A program made the translations under genes and the position numbers. The notes under the pieces are model-generated. The model was not told where the DNA came from. It was given only the letters and a program-made list of their open reading frames with translations, and made no database searches. From positions 19,452 through 83,451 of the forward strand of contig QHXQ01000026.1 of assembly GCA_003223935.1 (NCBI GenBank): a DNA stretch of 64,000 nt, written 5' to 3'. Source of the stretch: Acidobacteriota bacterium. GTDB lineage: Bacteria; Acidobacteriota; Blastocatellia; Pyrinomonadales; Pyrinomonadaceae. The first letter of the stretch is position 1, and each line of letters begins with the position of its first letter. Of this stretch, positions 54,634 to 61,878 are shown one piece after another.

Positions 54634-54662
54634 TTGCCGCCCGCTCGCTCATCAAGTAACAT
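54634..54662 (+). promoter_or_regulatory. Possible promoter of the S41 protease gene
   Basis: TTGCCG (54634-54639) and TAACAT (54657-54662) are 17 bp apart, about 105 nt before the start codon. The 333-bp gap 54434-54766 also holds the leader of the minus-strand RHH-like gene; nothing else stood out in it except a short CG-rich palindrome near 54700 (CACGCGCGTGCGCGTG). Confidence 0.45.
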
Positions 54663-54766
54663 ACAAAAACCGGCTCAGAGTTGGTCGTGCAGGCCGGTCA
54701 CGCGCGTGCGCGTGTTGACCATAGTCATTTAGTCTTGCAGGTTCTCATTTTCGAGAGGTTTTGCCC

Positions 54767-56509
54767 GTGGTGAAAAATAGACTCAAACTCGCGCTCGCCG
54801 CGCTCTTGCTCTTGACGCTCGCCGTGCCCGCCTTCGTGCTGGCTCAACAAGGCCCCGGCCGCCGCCGCGATAACTCTTCGACCGCACCGGCGCAGCCCGG
54901 CCCTAGCAGCCCCGCCGGCCACAATTCGCGCCGGGCCGCGCCCGAAGCGACCAACGCGCTCGAAGAGGATTTCTCCGAAGCATTGAGCGTCATTCAAGAG
55001 AATTATGTGGACGGCAACAAGCTCGACTACAACAACACCTTTAAGTCGTCCATCATCGGCATGCTGCGCTCGCTCGACCCGCACTCGAACTACTACGACG
55101 CGAAAGAGTTTGAAGAGATGCGCACCGACTGGCGCTCCGAGTATTACGGCATCGGCGCGTCCATCGGCGACCGCACCATCGGTGATGTGACCGACACCTA
55201 CGTGCTCGCCACCTTCGAGAACTCGCCGGCCGCGAAAGCGGGCCTGCGCTTCGGCGACAAGATCATCGCCGTTGACGATCAGCCGATGCACGGTCATCCG
55301 TCGGGCGAGGTGCGCGATAAGATTCGTGGCCCGCGCGGCTCTATCGTGAAGATGACCGTCGAGACCGCCGCCGACGGCTCAAAGCGCACGGTCGAGATCA
55401 CGCGCGATGCGGTCTCGCAGCCCTCCGTGCCCGATGCCTACATGATCAAACCCGGCGTCGGCTACATAGACATGACGCGCGGTTTCAATTACACGACCGC
55501 CGACGAGTTCAACGACGCGGTTGATAAACTGCACCAACAGGGCATGACCTCGCTCGTGCTCGACCTGCGCGGCAACCCCGGCGGCTTGCTCGATCAAGCG
55601 GTCAAGGTCGCCAGCCACTTCCTGCCGGCCGGCCAGCCCATTCTCTCGCAGCGCGGGCGCGCCTCCGGCTCACACACGTATCGCTCGGACAACACGACGC
55701 CGGATAACGTGCCGCTCGTCGTCCTTGTCAATCGCGGCACGGCGTCGGCTTCGGAGATCGTCGCGGGCGCTTTGCAGGATCACGACCGCGCGCTCATCAT
55801 CGGCGAAACGAGCTTCGGCAAAGGTCTCGTGCAATCAATCATCCCTCTGGAGTACGGCACGGCTTTGACGCTCACGTCGTCGAAGTATTACACCCCTTCG
55901 GGCCGACTCGTGCAGCGCGACTACACGAACGAAGGTCTCTACGACTACTACACGCACGGCGGCTTGGGGCGCGACGATGACGGCGCAGCGCCGGAGAAGC
56001 CGAGCGGCCCTGAGAGCAAGACGGACACGGGCCGGAGCGTCTATGGCGGCGGCGGCATCTCGCCGGACGAGCCGGTCAAGCCGCGCATCTTCCAGCCTGT
56101 GCAACAGCGCATGGTCAACCCCGTCTTCGCCTTCGTGCGCGAACTGGTGAACGGGCGCGTCAGCGGATTTGAGAACTACAAGGTGCAGCGCGCGATTGAT
56201 TTCGCGCACGACATCAAGACGGACGAGTTTCCGGTCACCGACAACCTGTTCAAAGCCTTCAAAGAGTTCGTGGCGAAAGAACCGGCCTACAAGTTGACCG
56301 ACAAACAACTCGACGCCAACCACGATTTCATCGCGCGCCAGATGCGCACAGACATCGCCACGGCCGCTTACGGCTCGACTATGGCTGCGCGCGTGGTGAC
56401 CGTTGACGACCAGCAAGTGGCCAAAGCAATCGAAGACCTGCCGCGCGCAGGCCAACTCGCCGCCGCCGCGCGCGCCGGGCGCAACCCGCAACAGAAATCG
56501 TTCGAATAA
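54767..56509 (+). CDS. S41 family C-terminal processing protease (CtpA-like)
   Basis: About 580 aa from GTG 54767 (GAGAGG 8 nt upstream; TTG 54761 and GTG 54770 are alternatives). Signal peptide A-L-L-L-L-T-L-A-V-P-A-F-V-L-A; tail-binding N domain; PDZ domain (A-G-L-R-F-G-D-K-I-I-A-V-D-D); catalytic region N-R-G-T-A-S-A-S-E-I-V-A-G-A-L-Q with the Ser, and T-S-F-G-K-G-L-V-Q with the Lys of the Ser-Lys dyad. An insert of Asp/Pro/Gly residues and a C-terminal extension of about 120 residues (V-N-P-V-F-A-F-V-R-E-L) are longer than usual. It would trim C-termini of envelope proteins. Confidence 0.93.
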   Translation: MVKNRLKLALAALLLLTLAVPAFVLAQQGPGRRRDNSSTAPAQPGPSSPAGHNSRRAAPEATNALEEDFSEALSVIQENYVDGNKLDYNNTFKSSIIGMLRSLDPHSNYYDAKEFEEMRTDWRSEYYGIGASIGDRTIGDVTDTYVLATFENSPAAKAGLRFGDKIIAVDDQPMHGHPSGEVRDKIRGPRGSIVKMTVETAADGSKRTVEITRDAVSQPSVPDAYMIKPGVGYIDMTRGFNYTTADEFNDAVDKLHQQGMTSLVLDLRGNPGGLLDQAVKVASHFLPAGQPILSQRGRASGSHTYRSDNTTPDNVPLVVLVNRGTASASEIVAGALQDHDRALIIGETSFGKGLVQSIIPLEYGTALTLTSSKYYTPSGRLVQRDYTNEGLYDYYTHGGLGRDDDGAAPEKPSGPESKTDTGRSVYGGGGISPDEPVKPRIFQPVQQRMVNPVFAFVRELVNGRVSGFENYKVQRAIDFAHDIKTDEFPVTDNLFKAFKEFVAKEPAYKLTDKQLDANHDFIARQMRTDIATAAYGSTMAARVVTVDDQQVAKAIEDLPRAGQLAAAARAGRNPQQKSFE

Positions 56510-56532
56510 ACACGGACAAATTTAGCAAAACG

Positions 56533-56567
56533 AAAAGGGCCGCGTCGGCAAAGGCGCGGCCCTTTTT
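56533..56567 (+). terminator. Rho-independent terminator after the S41 protease gene
   Basis: AAAAGGGCCGCG (56533-56544) pairs with CGCGGCCCTTTTT (56555-56567); the T-run directly follows the GC stem. It lies 24 bp after the stop codon. Confidence 0.9.
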
Positions 56568-56615
56568 CGTTTTGTCGTTCCTATCTATAGCGAATTGCAA
56601 TTGAGTGTAACTGGT

Positions 56616-56708
56616 GTCAGTACCGCCTGCGGTAGCGGGCGGGTGTGGCTACGAAAGCAGGCCGGATGCTGCGACCAAGACCCGCCCGCTACCGCAGGCG
56701 GTACTGAC
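56616..56708. repeat. GTCAGTACCGCC element with 29-bp perfect inverted ends
   Basis: GTCAGTACCGCCTGCGGTAG then CGGGCGGGT (56616-56644) is the exact reverse complement of 56680-56708. The 35-nt centre is unrelated. The same 12-nt ends flank the compact copy at 47849-47882. It fills the space between the S41 gene and the convergent isochorismatase gene. Reminiscent of REP-like or MITE-like elements; no transposase is nearby. Confidence 0.9.
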
Positions 56709-56754
56709 TTGGCTGCCCTGCCGAAGCGGCTACATTCAATCGCAAACCGCTATA

Positions 56755-57417
56755 TTACTTGCTCTGTGCGAACTGTTGCGCCTGTAGCTCCGGGTTCGGT
56801 TCAGGTTGTTGGCGCGCACGTTGCTTCAATTCGGCGAAATCAATCTCGGTCGAGCGGCGCGTGTCGGCCTTGAGCACGCGGCGCATGTGTTCGAGTGCAT
56901 GGCGATTCTCTTCGGGGTCGGTCGAGGCGACGCAGTCCGCAGGGATGATGAGATTAAAGTCGCGCATATAAGCATCGTTGGCGGTGAAGAGCACGCAGTT
57001 GTCGCTGGTCAAACCCGTGAGAATCACGGTCTCGACTTGCAAGTAGTCGAGCAAAATGTCGAGCGTGGTGGAAAAAAAGCCGGAGTGCTTGGGCTTCAAG
57101 ACGAAATAGTCGTCCTCTTCCGGTCGCAACAACTCGGCGATGGGTTTGCCGCAGATGTCTGCTTCGAGACAATGATCGAGCAGTTTGTTGAAGTCCGACT
57201 GCCAGCGCCCGAAGTTGTCGTTAACGTAGATGACGGGCACGCCCGCCGCTTTCGCGCGCCGCTTCAACTCGGCCAGCCGCTCGGCCATCGGCAGCGCGTG
57301 CTTGAGCAAATCCTTGCCGCTCGCAAATTCGAGATCGTTGATGACATCAATCAGCAGCAGCGCCACTTCCGCCTTGTCCGGCACGAACCCGTGTAGGTCT
57401 TCATTCTTCGCGGGCAT
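56755..57417 (-). CDS. Isochorismatase-family cysteine hydrolase
   Basis: A 220-aa protein of the isochorismatase/nicotinamidase fold. V-A-L-L-L-I-D-V-I-N-D provides the catalytic Asp, V-L-K-P-K-H-S-G-F the Lys, and L-T-G-L-T-S-D-N-C-V-L-F-T-A the Cys with its cis-peptide loop. The substrate is unclear: nicotinamidase metal-site histidines are not obvious. Probably a general amide or imide hydrolase. The gene stands alone on the minus strand. Confidence 0.92.
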   Translation of the reverse strand: MPAKNEDLHGFVPDKAEVALLLIDVINDLEFASGKDLLKHALPMAERLAELKRRAKAAGVPVIYVNDNFGRWQSDFNKLLDHCLEADICGKPIAELLRPEEDDYFVLKPKHSGFFSTTLDILLDYLQVETVILTGLTSDNCVLFTANDAYMRDFNLIIPADCVASTDPEENRHALEHMRRVLKADTRRSTEIDFAELKQRARQQPEPNPELQAQQFAQSK

Positions 57418-57480
57418 GGTCTCTCCCTTCGCTCGTCGAAAGTTTGAGGGGAATTATCTAAAGTTTACCATGCGAAATAA

Positions 57481-57537
57481 TCACAAAGACACCGAGACAC
57501 GACGCCTGCCCTTCGTGTCTCGGTGTCTTTGTGGTGA
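57481..57537. repeat. TCACAAAGACACC inverted repeat with 21-bp perfect arms
   Basis: CACAAAGACACCGAGACACGA (57482-57502) pairs perfectly with 57513-57533; a 10-nt loop separates them. It lies in the 132-bp gap between two minus-strand genes. Confidence 0.88.
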
Positions 57538-57549
57538 ACTTCTTTCTGC

Positions 57550-57912
57550 TCAGTTCGAGCCGAGCATGTAGGTGTTGCCGTCCGGGTCTGTGAACATCGC
57601 GCTCACGCCCCAAGCCTCTTCCTTCGGCGCTTGCTTGAACTCGACGCCGCGCGCGCGCAGTTCTTCGTAAGTCGCGCGCACATCCTCACAAGTGAAGACG
57701 GCGGGCGCGAACGTGCCGATGCGATCTTCCATGCCGGGCGGCGTAAAGAGTACCAGCGCGGTCTGCGCGCCCGGCGGCGCGACCTCGATCCAACGCTGCT
57801 CGCCGAAGGCCACGTTCTTCAGCACGTCGAAGCCCAGCTTGTTAGTGAAAAAATCGAGCGCCCGCAGTTGATCGCTCACATAGACGCCGACGAATTTAAC
57901 GTGCGTGATCAT
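57550..57912 (-). CDS. VOC family protein, copy 1 (glyoxalase-like)
   Basis: A 120-aa single-chain VOC protein: F-V-G-V-Y-V-S-D-Q-L-R-A-L-D-F-F-T-N-K-L-G-F-D-V at the start and M-F-T-D-P-D-G-N-T-Y-M-L at the end are the paired beta-alpha-beta-beta-beta modules. First-module metal His is absent, and the last-strand Glu is replaced, so metal-dependent glyoxalase I activity is doubtful. It is followed upstream by a second VOC gene 30 bp away, in one unit. Confidence 0.88.
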   Translation of the reverse strand: MITHVKFVGVYVSDQLRALDFFTNKLGFDVLKNVAFGEQRWIEVAPPGAQTALVLFTPPGMEDRIGTFAPAVFTCEDVRATYEELRARGVEFKQAPKEEAWGVSAMFTDPDGNTYMLGSN

Positions 57913-57942
57913 CTCGCCTCCTTTTCACGTTTCGCTTGGCGC

Positions 57943-58341
57943 TCAGTCGTGCATGCCGGTCAGCTTGATGATCGAGAAGGCTGCGCCGGCCGGATCGTTG
58001 ATGACGGCAAAGCGGCCGACATTGGGAATGTCCATCGGCGGCACACAGACTTTGCCGCCCAGAGATTCGACGCGCGCGGCCAAGCCGTCCACGTCGTCCA
58101 CCGCGATGTAAGCCATCCAGTGGGGCGGGACGGGGCCGCCGCATTCAGGCGACTGTTGATACATACCGCCGATCCTCTGCCCGCTCGCTTCGATCTCGAT
58201 GTAGGGCATGCTGGCGGCGGCAGATTGGTGCAGCGTCCAGCCGAGCAGTTCGCTGTAGAAATGCTTGGCGGCTTCGAGGTTGTTAGTGGAAAGTTCGTTC
58301 CAACAGAAAGTGCCGTTGGCCGGGATGTTGTGCTCTGCCAT
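57943..58341 (-). CDS. VOC family protein, copy 2
   Basis: A 132-aa VOC protein of the CFP32-like type: F-C-W-N-E-L-S-T-N-N-L-E-A-A-K-H-F-Y-S-E-L-L-G-W at the start, V-D-D-V-D-G-L-A-A-R-V-E-S-L-G-G in the middle and V-I-N-D-P-A-G-A-A-F-S-I at the end. It probably binds a small molecule; no substrate is indicated. Operonic with copy 1 (30-bp gap). Confidence 0.88.
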   Translation of the reverse strand: MAEHNIPANGTFCWNELSTNNLEAAKHFYSELLGWTLHQSAAASMPYIEIEASGQRIGGMYQQSPECGGPVPPHWMAYIAVDDVDGLAARVESLGGKVCVPPMDIPNVGRFAVINDPAGAAFSIIKLTGMHD

Positions 58342-58412
58342 TGCTTTTGTCTCCTCTCAGACAGACTTAGGTTAACGGTCAGAAAACTGCTGCGAGGGTT
58401 AACTTGGCGAAA

Positions 58413-58463
58413 AGCGAAAAAGAAAAAGGTGAGTCCCGCATGTCTTCGGAGAAACTCACCTTT
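58413..58463 (-). terminator. Minus-strand terminator of the SWIM-Rad52 operon
   Basis: AAAGGTGAGT (58425-58434) pairs perfectly with ACTCACCTTT (58454-58463). On the minus strand the stem is followed by TTTTTCTTTTTC-like sequence (58413-58424). It lies about 125 nt after the third VOC gene and closes the transcript that starts at 61.2 kb. The rest of the 58342-58588 gap shows no gene. Confidence 0.85.
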
Positions 58464-58588
58464 CAACCTGCCCCTTGCTCGTGCTTTGACGAAGTAATCT
58501 CTTACTACGTCTATCGTCCGGTCTTCGGCGGCGCGGACGAGATGTCAAGATAAAATCTGCGGCATGCGCGCGCAGTTGCCTGTCGTCG

Positions 58589-58954
58589 TTAGCCACCAAT
58601 CGGACAGAAGAAACGAATACTGTTGCCGTCAGCGTCCTTCACATACATCTCGCGATTGCCCCAGTCTTGATCAATCGGGCCGGTGTCAATCGGGACACCT
58701 TTTCGGCGCAACTCCTCATGCAACTCATCAACGTCGTCCACGAGTAAGAACACAACACCGCCCGCAACTCCGTCCCCTGAAAAGGAAGAGACGTGCAACT
58801 CCGCCTCATCACGCGCGAGGCCCATGTAGCAAGGGTCTGGGCCGCCGAAAGGGCGATAAGCAAACTCCTGTCGGAAGCCCAGACGATTGCAATAGAACTC
58901 CTCAGCCGCAGCCGAGTTACTGACATGAAGCACAGGGATCGCTGCCTTGAACAT
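58589..58954 (-). CDS. VOC family protein, copy 3 (bleomycin-resistance-like)
   Basis: About 121 aa from ATG 58954 (MFKAAIPVLHVSNSAAAEEF). A-I-P-V-L-H-V-S-N-S-A-A-A-E-E-F-Y-C-N-R-L-G-F opens the first module; V-K-D-A-D-G-N-S-I-R-F ends the second. G-G-P-D-P-C-Y-M-G-L-A-R-D-E-A-E-L-H-V-S resembles bleomycin/glyoxalase-type dimers that bind drugs. It lies 28 bp after the HTH gene and before the terminator, so it is probably the last gene of the SWIM-Rad52 operon; why it is there is unknown. Confidence 0.85.
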   Translation of the reverse strand: MFKAAIPVLHVSNSAAAEEFYCNRLGFRQEFAYRPFGGPDPCYMGLARDEAELHVSSFSGDGVAGGVVFLLVDDVDELHEELRRKGVPIDTGPIDQDWGNREMYVKDADGNSIRFFCPIGG

Positions 58955-58982
58955 GTAGCGCTTCGCTGTGGTGGCGCGACTG

Positions 58983-59507
58983 TCAGTGCGCGGCCAGCCA
59001 CTCACTGAAGATTTGCGCCTCTTCCGCTTTGCCGCTCCAACGCGCGCGGTTCTTGCCTGTTAAAGCCAAGACCATCGCTTGATGCTGACCGGCGCGGTCG
59101 CCGAGGCGTTCAAAGTAGTTGTAGAGCCGATCAATCTTCTGCACAGACTCGCGCGCGGCTTCCCGGTTGCGGAACGAAAGGACGTTCCGAAAGAAGCGCG
59201 TATAGACGTTCTGCTCGCGCCCCGTCGTCGTGTAGAGATCGAAATAGCCATCGAGGTGGCCGGCTTGTTGTAAGACTTGCGCGACATAAGAAGGCCGCGC
59301 GCCGACGCGCCGGACGATCCCGGCGATGTCTGTCAGTCCCGCGTTGTAGAGCGCAAGGATGCGCTCCTTCTTCGTGTGCTGTTCCGCTTCCTGTTCGAGC
59401 GGCGTCGTGCCCTCTTCATGTTCGACGACCGCTGCTTGCGGCTCTTCGTCCGCAAACTCAAGCTCGAACGTGAGCGGCTTCTCTTGGATCAACTCTTCAG
59501 TCGTCAT
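58983..59507 (-). CDS. HTH-domain protein of the SWIM-Rad52 operon
   Basis: A 174-aa protein. An acidic N-terminus (about 1-45) precedes K-K-E-R-I-L-A-L-Y-N-A-G-L-T-D-I-A-G-I-V-R-R-V-G-A-R-P-S-Y-V-A-Q-V-L, a typical homeodomain-like helix-turn-helix. The C-terminal 90 residues (Y-T-R-F-F-R-N-V-L-S-F-R-N-R-E-A-A) are helical and not recognised. It may act as a replication- or recombination-linked DNA-binding protein. It lies 111 bp after the Rad52-like gene. Confidence 0.7.
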   Translation of the reverse strand: MTTEELIQEKPLTFELEFADEEPQAAVVEHEEGTTPLEQEAEQHTKKERILALYNAGLTDIAGIVRRVGARPSYVAQVLQQAGHLDGYFDLYTTTGREQNVYTRFFRNVLSFRNREAARESVQKIDRLYNYFERLGDRAGQHQAMVLALTGKNRARWSGKAEEAQIFSEWLAAH

Positions 59508-59618
59508 CTCAACTCACTCAAACTTTCCGAAGCGGCGCAGGCGACGCGGTTGTGCTCAGCTTCTGCCGCGTCGCCGCGCTGCTTCGCCCTTGGTTAACAC
59601 TCTCTCGTTCGAGCCGCA

Positions 59619-60908
59619 CTAGCTCGCGCGCCGCATCGGCTGATTGCCAAACGACTCCTGCTGCAAACCCTTCAAGTGGTCAATGAAGCTCGAAGCAGCC
59701 TTCTTCGACAACTCTTCGGTGCGGCAGCGCAGCGCCTGTTGGCACTCCTCGTCTGCATCAATCCCGGCCTCGCGTGCGAGTGCACGGATCATGCCGAGTT
59801 GCTTCGGCGTCACGAGATCAGCCATTGACTTCGCTAACGGGTCGCGCGGCAGATCGCCGGCTTGCGGCCCTGCGCCTTCGCGCTCGATCACTTCGGACTC
59901 GCGCTGGTAGAGTTCGCGCGCAATACCGAACTTGATCGCGGCACGCTTCAAAGCGTCGTGCTCGGCCTTCTTGATGCCGGTCTCGTTGTCGGCCGTGCCC
60001 GTGCCGACGCCTTCGCGCGTGACACCGTCAATCGTGATCGCGGCGGTGACGGCGACCATGTCGCCGATCTGCACGATGCCGCGCACGGCATGCGACCAAC
60101 TGGGCGCGACGCGGTCGAGCAAGTCCGCGACCGTGTGCCATTCGACGTATTCGACCGTGTGCACTTGACCGTTGCGGTCGCGCCAACCTTCGCGCGTCTT
60201 GACGAGGCGCGGATCAATCGGCTGGCGCAAGGTGCGCAAAGTGTTCGTGAAGGCGAGCGGCACGACCGGCGCGGACGCCTGTATTGCCTCGTGCTCTTCG
60301 GCGGTGACGAAATCCAAATCCTCGGCCGGACGTGCCGGCGCGGTTGCTTGTTTCTTAGTCATCTCTGTTTGCTCCTCTGCGTATGTTTGTTCCGCGAGCG
60401 GGGTGACCGCAGGCTGTTCACTGACGACCGGCTCGGTCTGCTCAACGACTTCCTTCGGCTCGTCCTGCTCCCGTGCGAAACGCGCGGCTGCGGCCGGCTT
60501 CGGCTCGCTCGTCGTGCGCTTCTCGGATGCGGTTGTGTTGGTGTTGGGCGTAGCTTGCGCCGCGCTCTGCTTCATCGCCGCGCGCGCGGCGACGTTCGGC
60601 GTCGGCTGCTTCGTCTGTGCAGCTTCCGCAGGCTTCGCCGTCAATGAATGTTTGACGGCGAGAATGTGTTCGCAACGATAGCCAGCATCTTCGACTGACT
60701 GCTCCGCGAATTCGAGACAAGAGCAACGCACCTTGCCCGCCTCATCGCGCCAGACCTCATACTGCGTGCGCTTGCCGCGAAGAGAGGGCGTCGTGACGCG
60801 GAAGCGGTCGCCCTCGCGTGTGACGAGTCCCATCGCGGCGATGCCTTGCGCGCGCTTGTCGCGCATGATCGCTTTCTTGTCCGTGTGCGTGGCGGTTGCG
60901 GTGGTCAT
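59619..60908 (-). CDS. SWIM zinc finger plus Rad52/Rad22-like single-strand annealing protein
   Basis: About 429 aa from ATG 60908 (AAGGAG about 12 nt upstream; TTG 60929 is an alternative). Residues 50-88 form a SWIM finger: V-R-C62-S-C64-L-E-F ... Y-R-C79-E-H81-I-L-A-V-K. A low-complexity Ala/Thr/Gln linker (90-220) follows. Residues 225-350 (V-E-Y-V-E-W-H-T-V-A-D-L-L-D-R-V-A-P-S-W-S-H-A-V, G-V-G-T-G-T-A-D-N-E-T-G-I-K-K-A-E-H-D-A-L-K-R-A-A-I-K-F-G-I-A) match Rad52/Rad22-type annealing proteins. The C-terminal helical part (P-K-Q-L-G-M-I-R-A-L-A-R-E-A-G) is as in phage-type members. It would coat and pair single-stranded DNA. Confidence 0.8.
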   Translation of the reverse strand: MTTATATHTDKKAIMRDKRAQGIAAMGLVTREGDRFRVTTPSLRGKRTQYEVWRDEAGKVRCSCLEFAEQSVEDAGYRCEHILAVKHSLTAKPAEAAQTKQPTPNVAARAAMKQSAAQATPNTNTTASEKRTTSEPKPAAAARFAREQDEPKEVVEQTEPVVSEQPAVTPLAEQTYAEEQTEMTKKQATAPARPAEDLDFVTAEEHEAIQASAPVVPLAFTNTLRTLRQPIDPRLVKTREGWRDRNGQVHTVEYVEWHTVADLLDRVAPSWSHAVRGIVQIGDMVAVTAAITIDGVTREGVGTGTADNETGIKKAEHDALKRAAIKFGIARELYQRESEVIEREGAGPQAGDLPRDPLAKSMADLVTPKQLGMIRALAREAGIDADEECQQALRCRTEELSKKAASSFIDHLKGLQQESFGNQPMRRAS

Positions 60909-60951
60909 TGCTCTTTTAGACTCCTTCAATCAAAACTGCTGCTGACACTCA

Positions 60952-61143
60952 TCAGGCGGCGCGCTCAATCGGCAACTCTTCGACGTTCACTTGCGCCGGT
61001 TTCTGCTGCTGCGCGGCATTGCGCTCAGCCAGACGCCGCTCCAAATCCACGATGCGCGCCTCCAACTCCTCGACGCGCCGCCCTTGCCGGTGCACCGTCT
61101 TGAACAGGCTATCGAACGTCTCCCAAATAAATTCCGTGCTCAC
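60952..61143 (-). CDS. Small coiled-coil protein, first gene of the SWIM-Rad52 operon
   Basis: A 63-aa protein from GTG 61143 (GGAGG about 12 nt upstream). I-W-E-T-F-D-S-L-F-K-T-V-H-R-Q-G-R-R-V-E-E-L-E-A-R-I-V-D-L-E-R-R-L-A-E-R is an amphipathic coiled coil; the rest is polar. An upstream ATG (61245) in the same frame would put the start inside the promoter-operator, so it is rejected. It may be a partner or multimerisation factor for the annealing protein. Confidence 0.6.
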   Translation of the reverse strand: MSTEFIWETFDSLFKTVHRQGRRVEELEARIVDLERRLAERNAAQQQKPAQVNVEELPIERAA

Positions 61144-61187
61144 TTTTGCTTCGCGCCTCCCGGTAGTTTTCACGGTCGGAAATCTAC

Positions 61188-61207
61188 CTGTTTCATACGT
61201 GAAACAG
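61188..61207. promoter_or_regulatory. Palindromic operator CTGTTTCA-TACG-TGAAACAG
   Basis: CTGTTTCA (61188-61195) and TGAAACAG (61200-61207) are an 8-bp perfect inverted repeat with 4-bp spacer. It overlaps two bases of the minus-strand -10 box and covers its start region, as expected for a repressor site. The divergent XRE gene is the natural candidate to bind it; binding is not shown. Confidence 0.8.
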
Positions 61208-61234
61208 TGTATCACGGTTCCCGTTTTGTTGCAA
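61206..61234 (-). promoter_or_regulatory. Minus-strand promoter of the SWIM-Rad52 operon
   Basis: Read on the minus strand, TTGCAA (61234-61229) and TACACT (61211-61206) are separated by 17 bp. Its -10 end overlaps the palindromic operator. Confidence 0.75.
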
Positions 61235-61249
61235 GCATAAAACAAAGTC

Positions 61250-61279
61250 TTGCATCTGGGATTTTCCTGTGATATGGTC
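61250..61279 (+). promoter_or_regulatory. Possible plus-strand promoter of the XRE regulator
   Basis: TTGCAT (61250-61255) and TATGGT (61274-61279) with 18-bp spacing, about 65 nt before the start codon. It is some 40 bp away from the operator, so both directions could be controlled by one site. Confidence 0.5.
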
Positions 61280-61344
61280 TGGGGTTAGAGGAGCAGGCGC
61301 GCCGCCCTCTTGTGGGTGTTTCGCGCCGAAAAGGAGGCCAAAAG

Positions 61345-61770
61345 ATGGCACACACGGGCAAGAGTTTAGTAAACACGATTGAGCTTGGGCGGGCGATTCG
61401 CCGCAAGCGTGAAGAGGCGGGTTTGAGTCTGCGCGATGTGGCGGACGAGACGGGCGTTTCAGCTTCGACGCTCTCGCGCATCGAGAACGGCACAGGCAAG
61501 CCGGACGCGGACAACATCGCGCGGCTGACCGGCTGGCTCGACATGCCGATGGAGCGCGTCATGTCTGGCCGCGCAGACGACGCGGACGGCACGAAGGCGG
61601 TCGTCTATTTCCCGCAAGAGGCCACGCCCGACATCGTCGAAGCGCACCTCCGCGCCGACCGCAACCTGAGCGAAGAGACTGCCAAAGCCCTCTCCGAACT
61701 CTTCCGCGTCGCCTACGCCCAATTCAGCCACCCCGGCGAAGACCCACGCGGGCGCAATAAGCGGAAGTAG
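61345..61770 (+). CDS. XRE-family transcriptional regulator
   Basis: About 141 aa from ATG 61345 (AAGGAGG 8 nt upstream; an upstream ATG at 61312 lacks a good site). L-G-R-A-I-R-R-K-R-E-E-A-G-L-S-L-R-D-V-A-D-E-T-G-V-S-A-S-T-L-S-R-I-E-N-G-T-G-K-P is a Cro/CI-type helix-turn-helix (about 14-53). The C-terminal half (about 75-135) is acidic and may dimerise. It faces the SWIM-Rad52 operon across a palindromic operator, the classic arrangement of a phage-type repressor. No peptidase (SOS-cleavage) domain is present. Confidence 0.88.
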   Translation: MAHTGKSLVNTIELGRAIRRKREEAGLSLRDVADETGVSASTLSRIENGTGKPDADNIARLTGWLDMPMERVMSGRADDADGTKAVVYFPQEATPDIVEAHLRADRNLSEETAKALSELFRVAYAQFSHPGEDPRGRNKRK

Positions 61771-61800
61771 CGACCACACAAGTTTCGGTCTGAAAGTTTA

Positions 61801-61835
61801 TTAGGCGTTCGACTCAAGGTGGGTTGAGCGCCTAA
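61801..61835 (+). terminator. Hairpin after the XRE regulator
   Basis: TTAGGCG (61801-61807) and CTCAA (61813-61817) pair with TTGAG (61824-61828) and CGCCTAA (61829-61835), with a bulge. ATTATTATT follows on the plus strand, so it may act as a weak terminator or boundary. The sequence right of it is AT-rich. Confidence 0.6.
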
Positions 61836-61878
61836 ATTATTATTGATTCACAGTAATAGACAAGTCGAGGTAGCACCA

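Noticed and set aside
47849..56708. The GTCAGTACCGCC pair as ends of one 9-kb composite transposon
   Set aside because: Each site is itself a complete palindrome, and the genes between are ordinary chromosomal genes with no transposase.
61143..61245. Upstream extension of the small coiled-coil protein to an ATG at 61245
   Set aside because: The extension would be coded by the promoter and palindromic operator, and has no ribosome site; GTG 61143 fits better.
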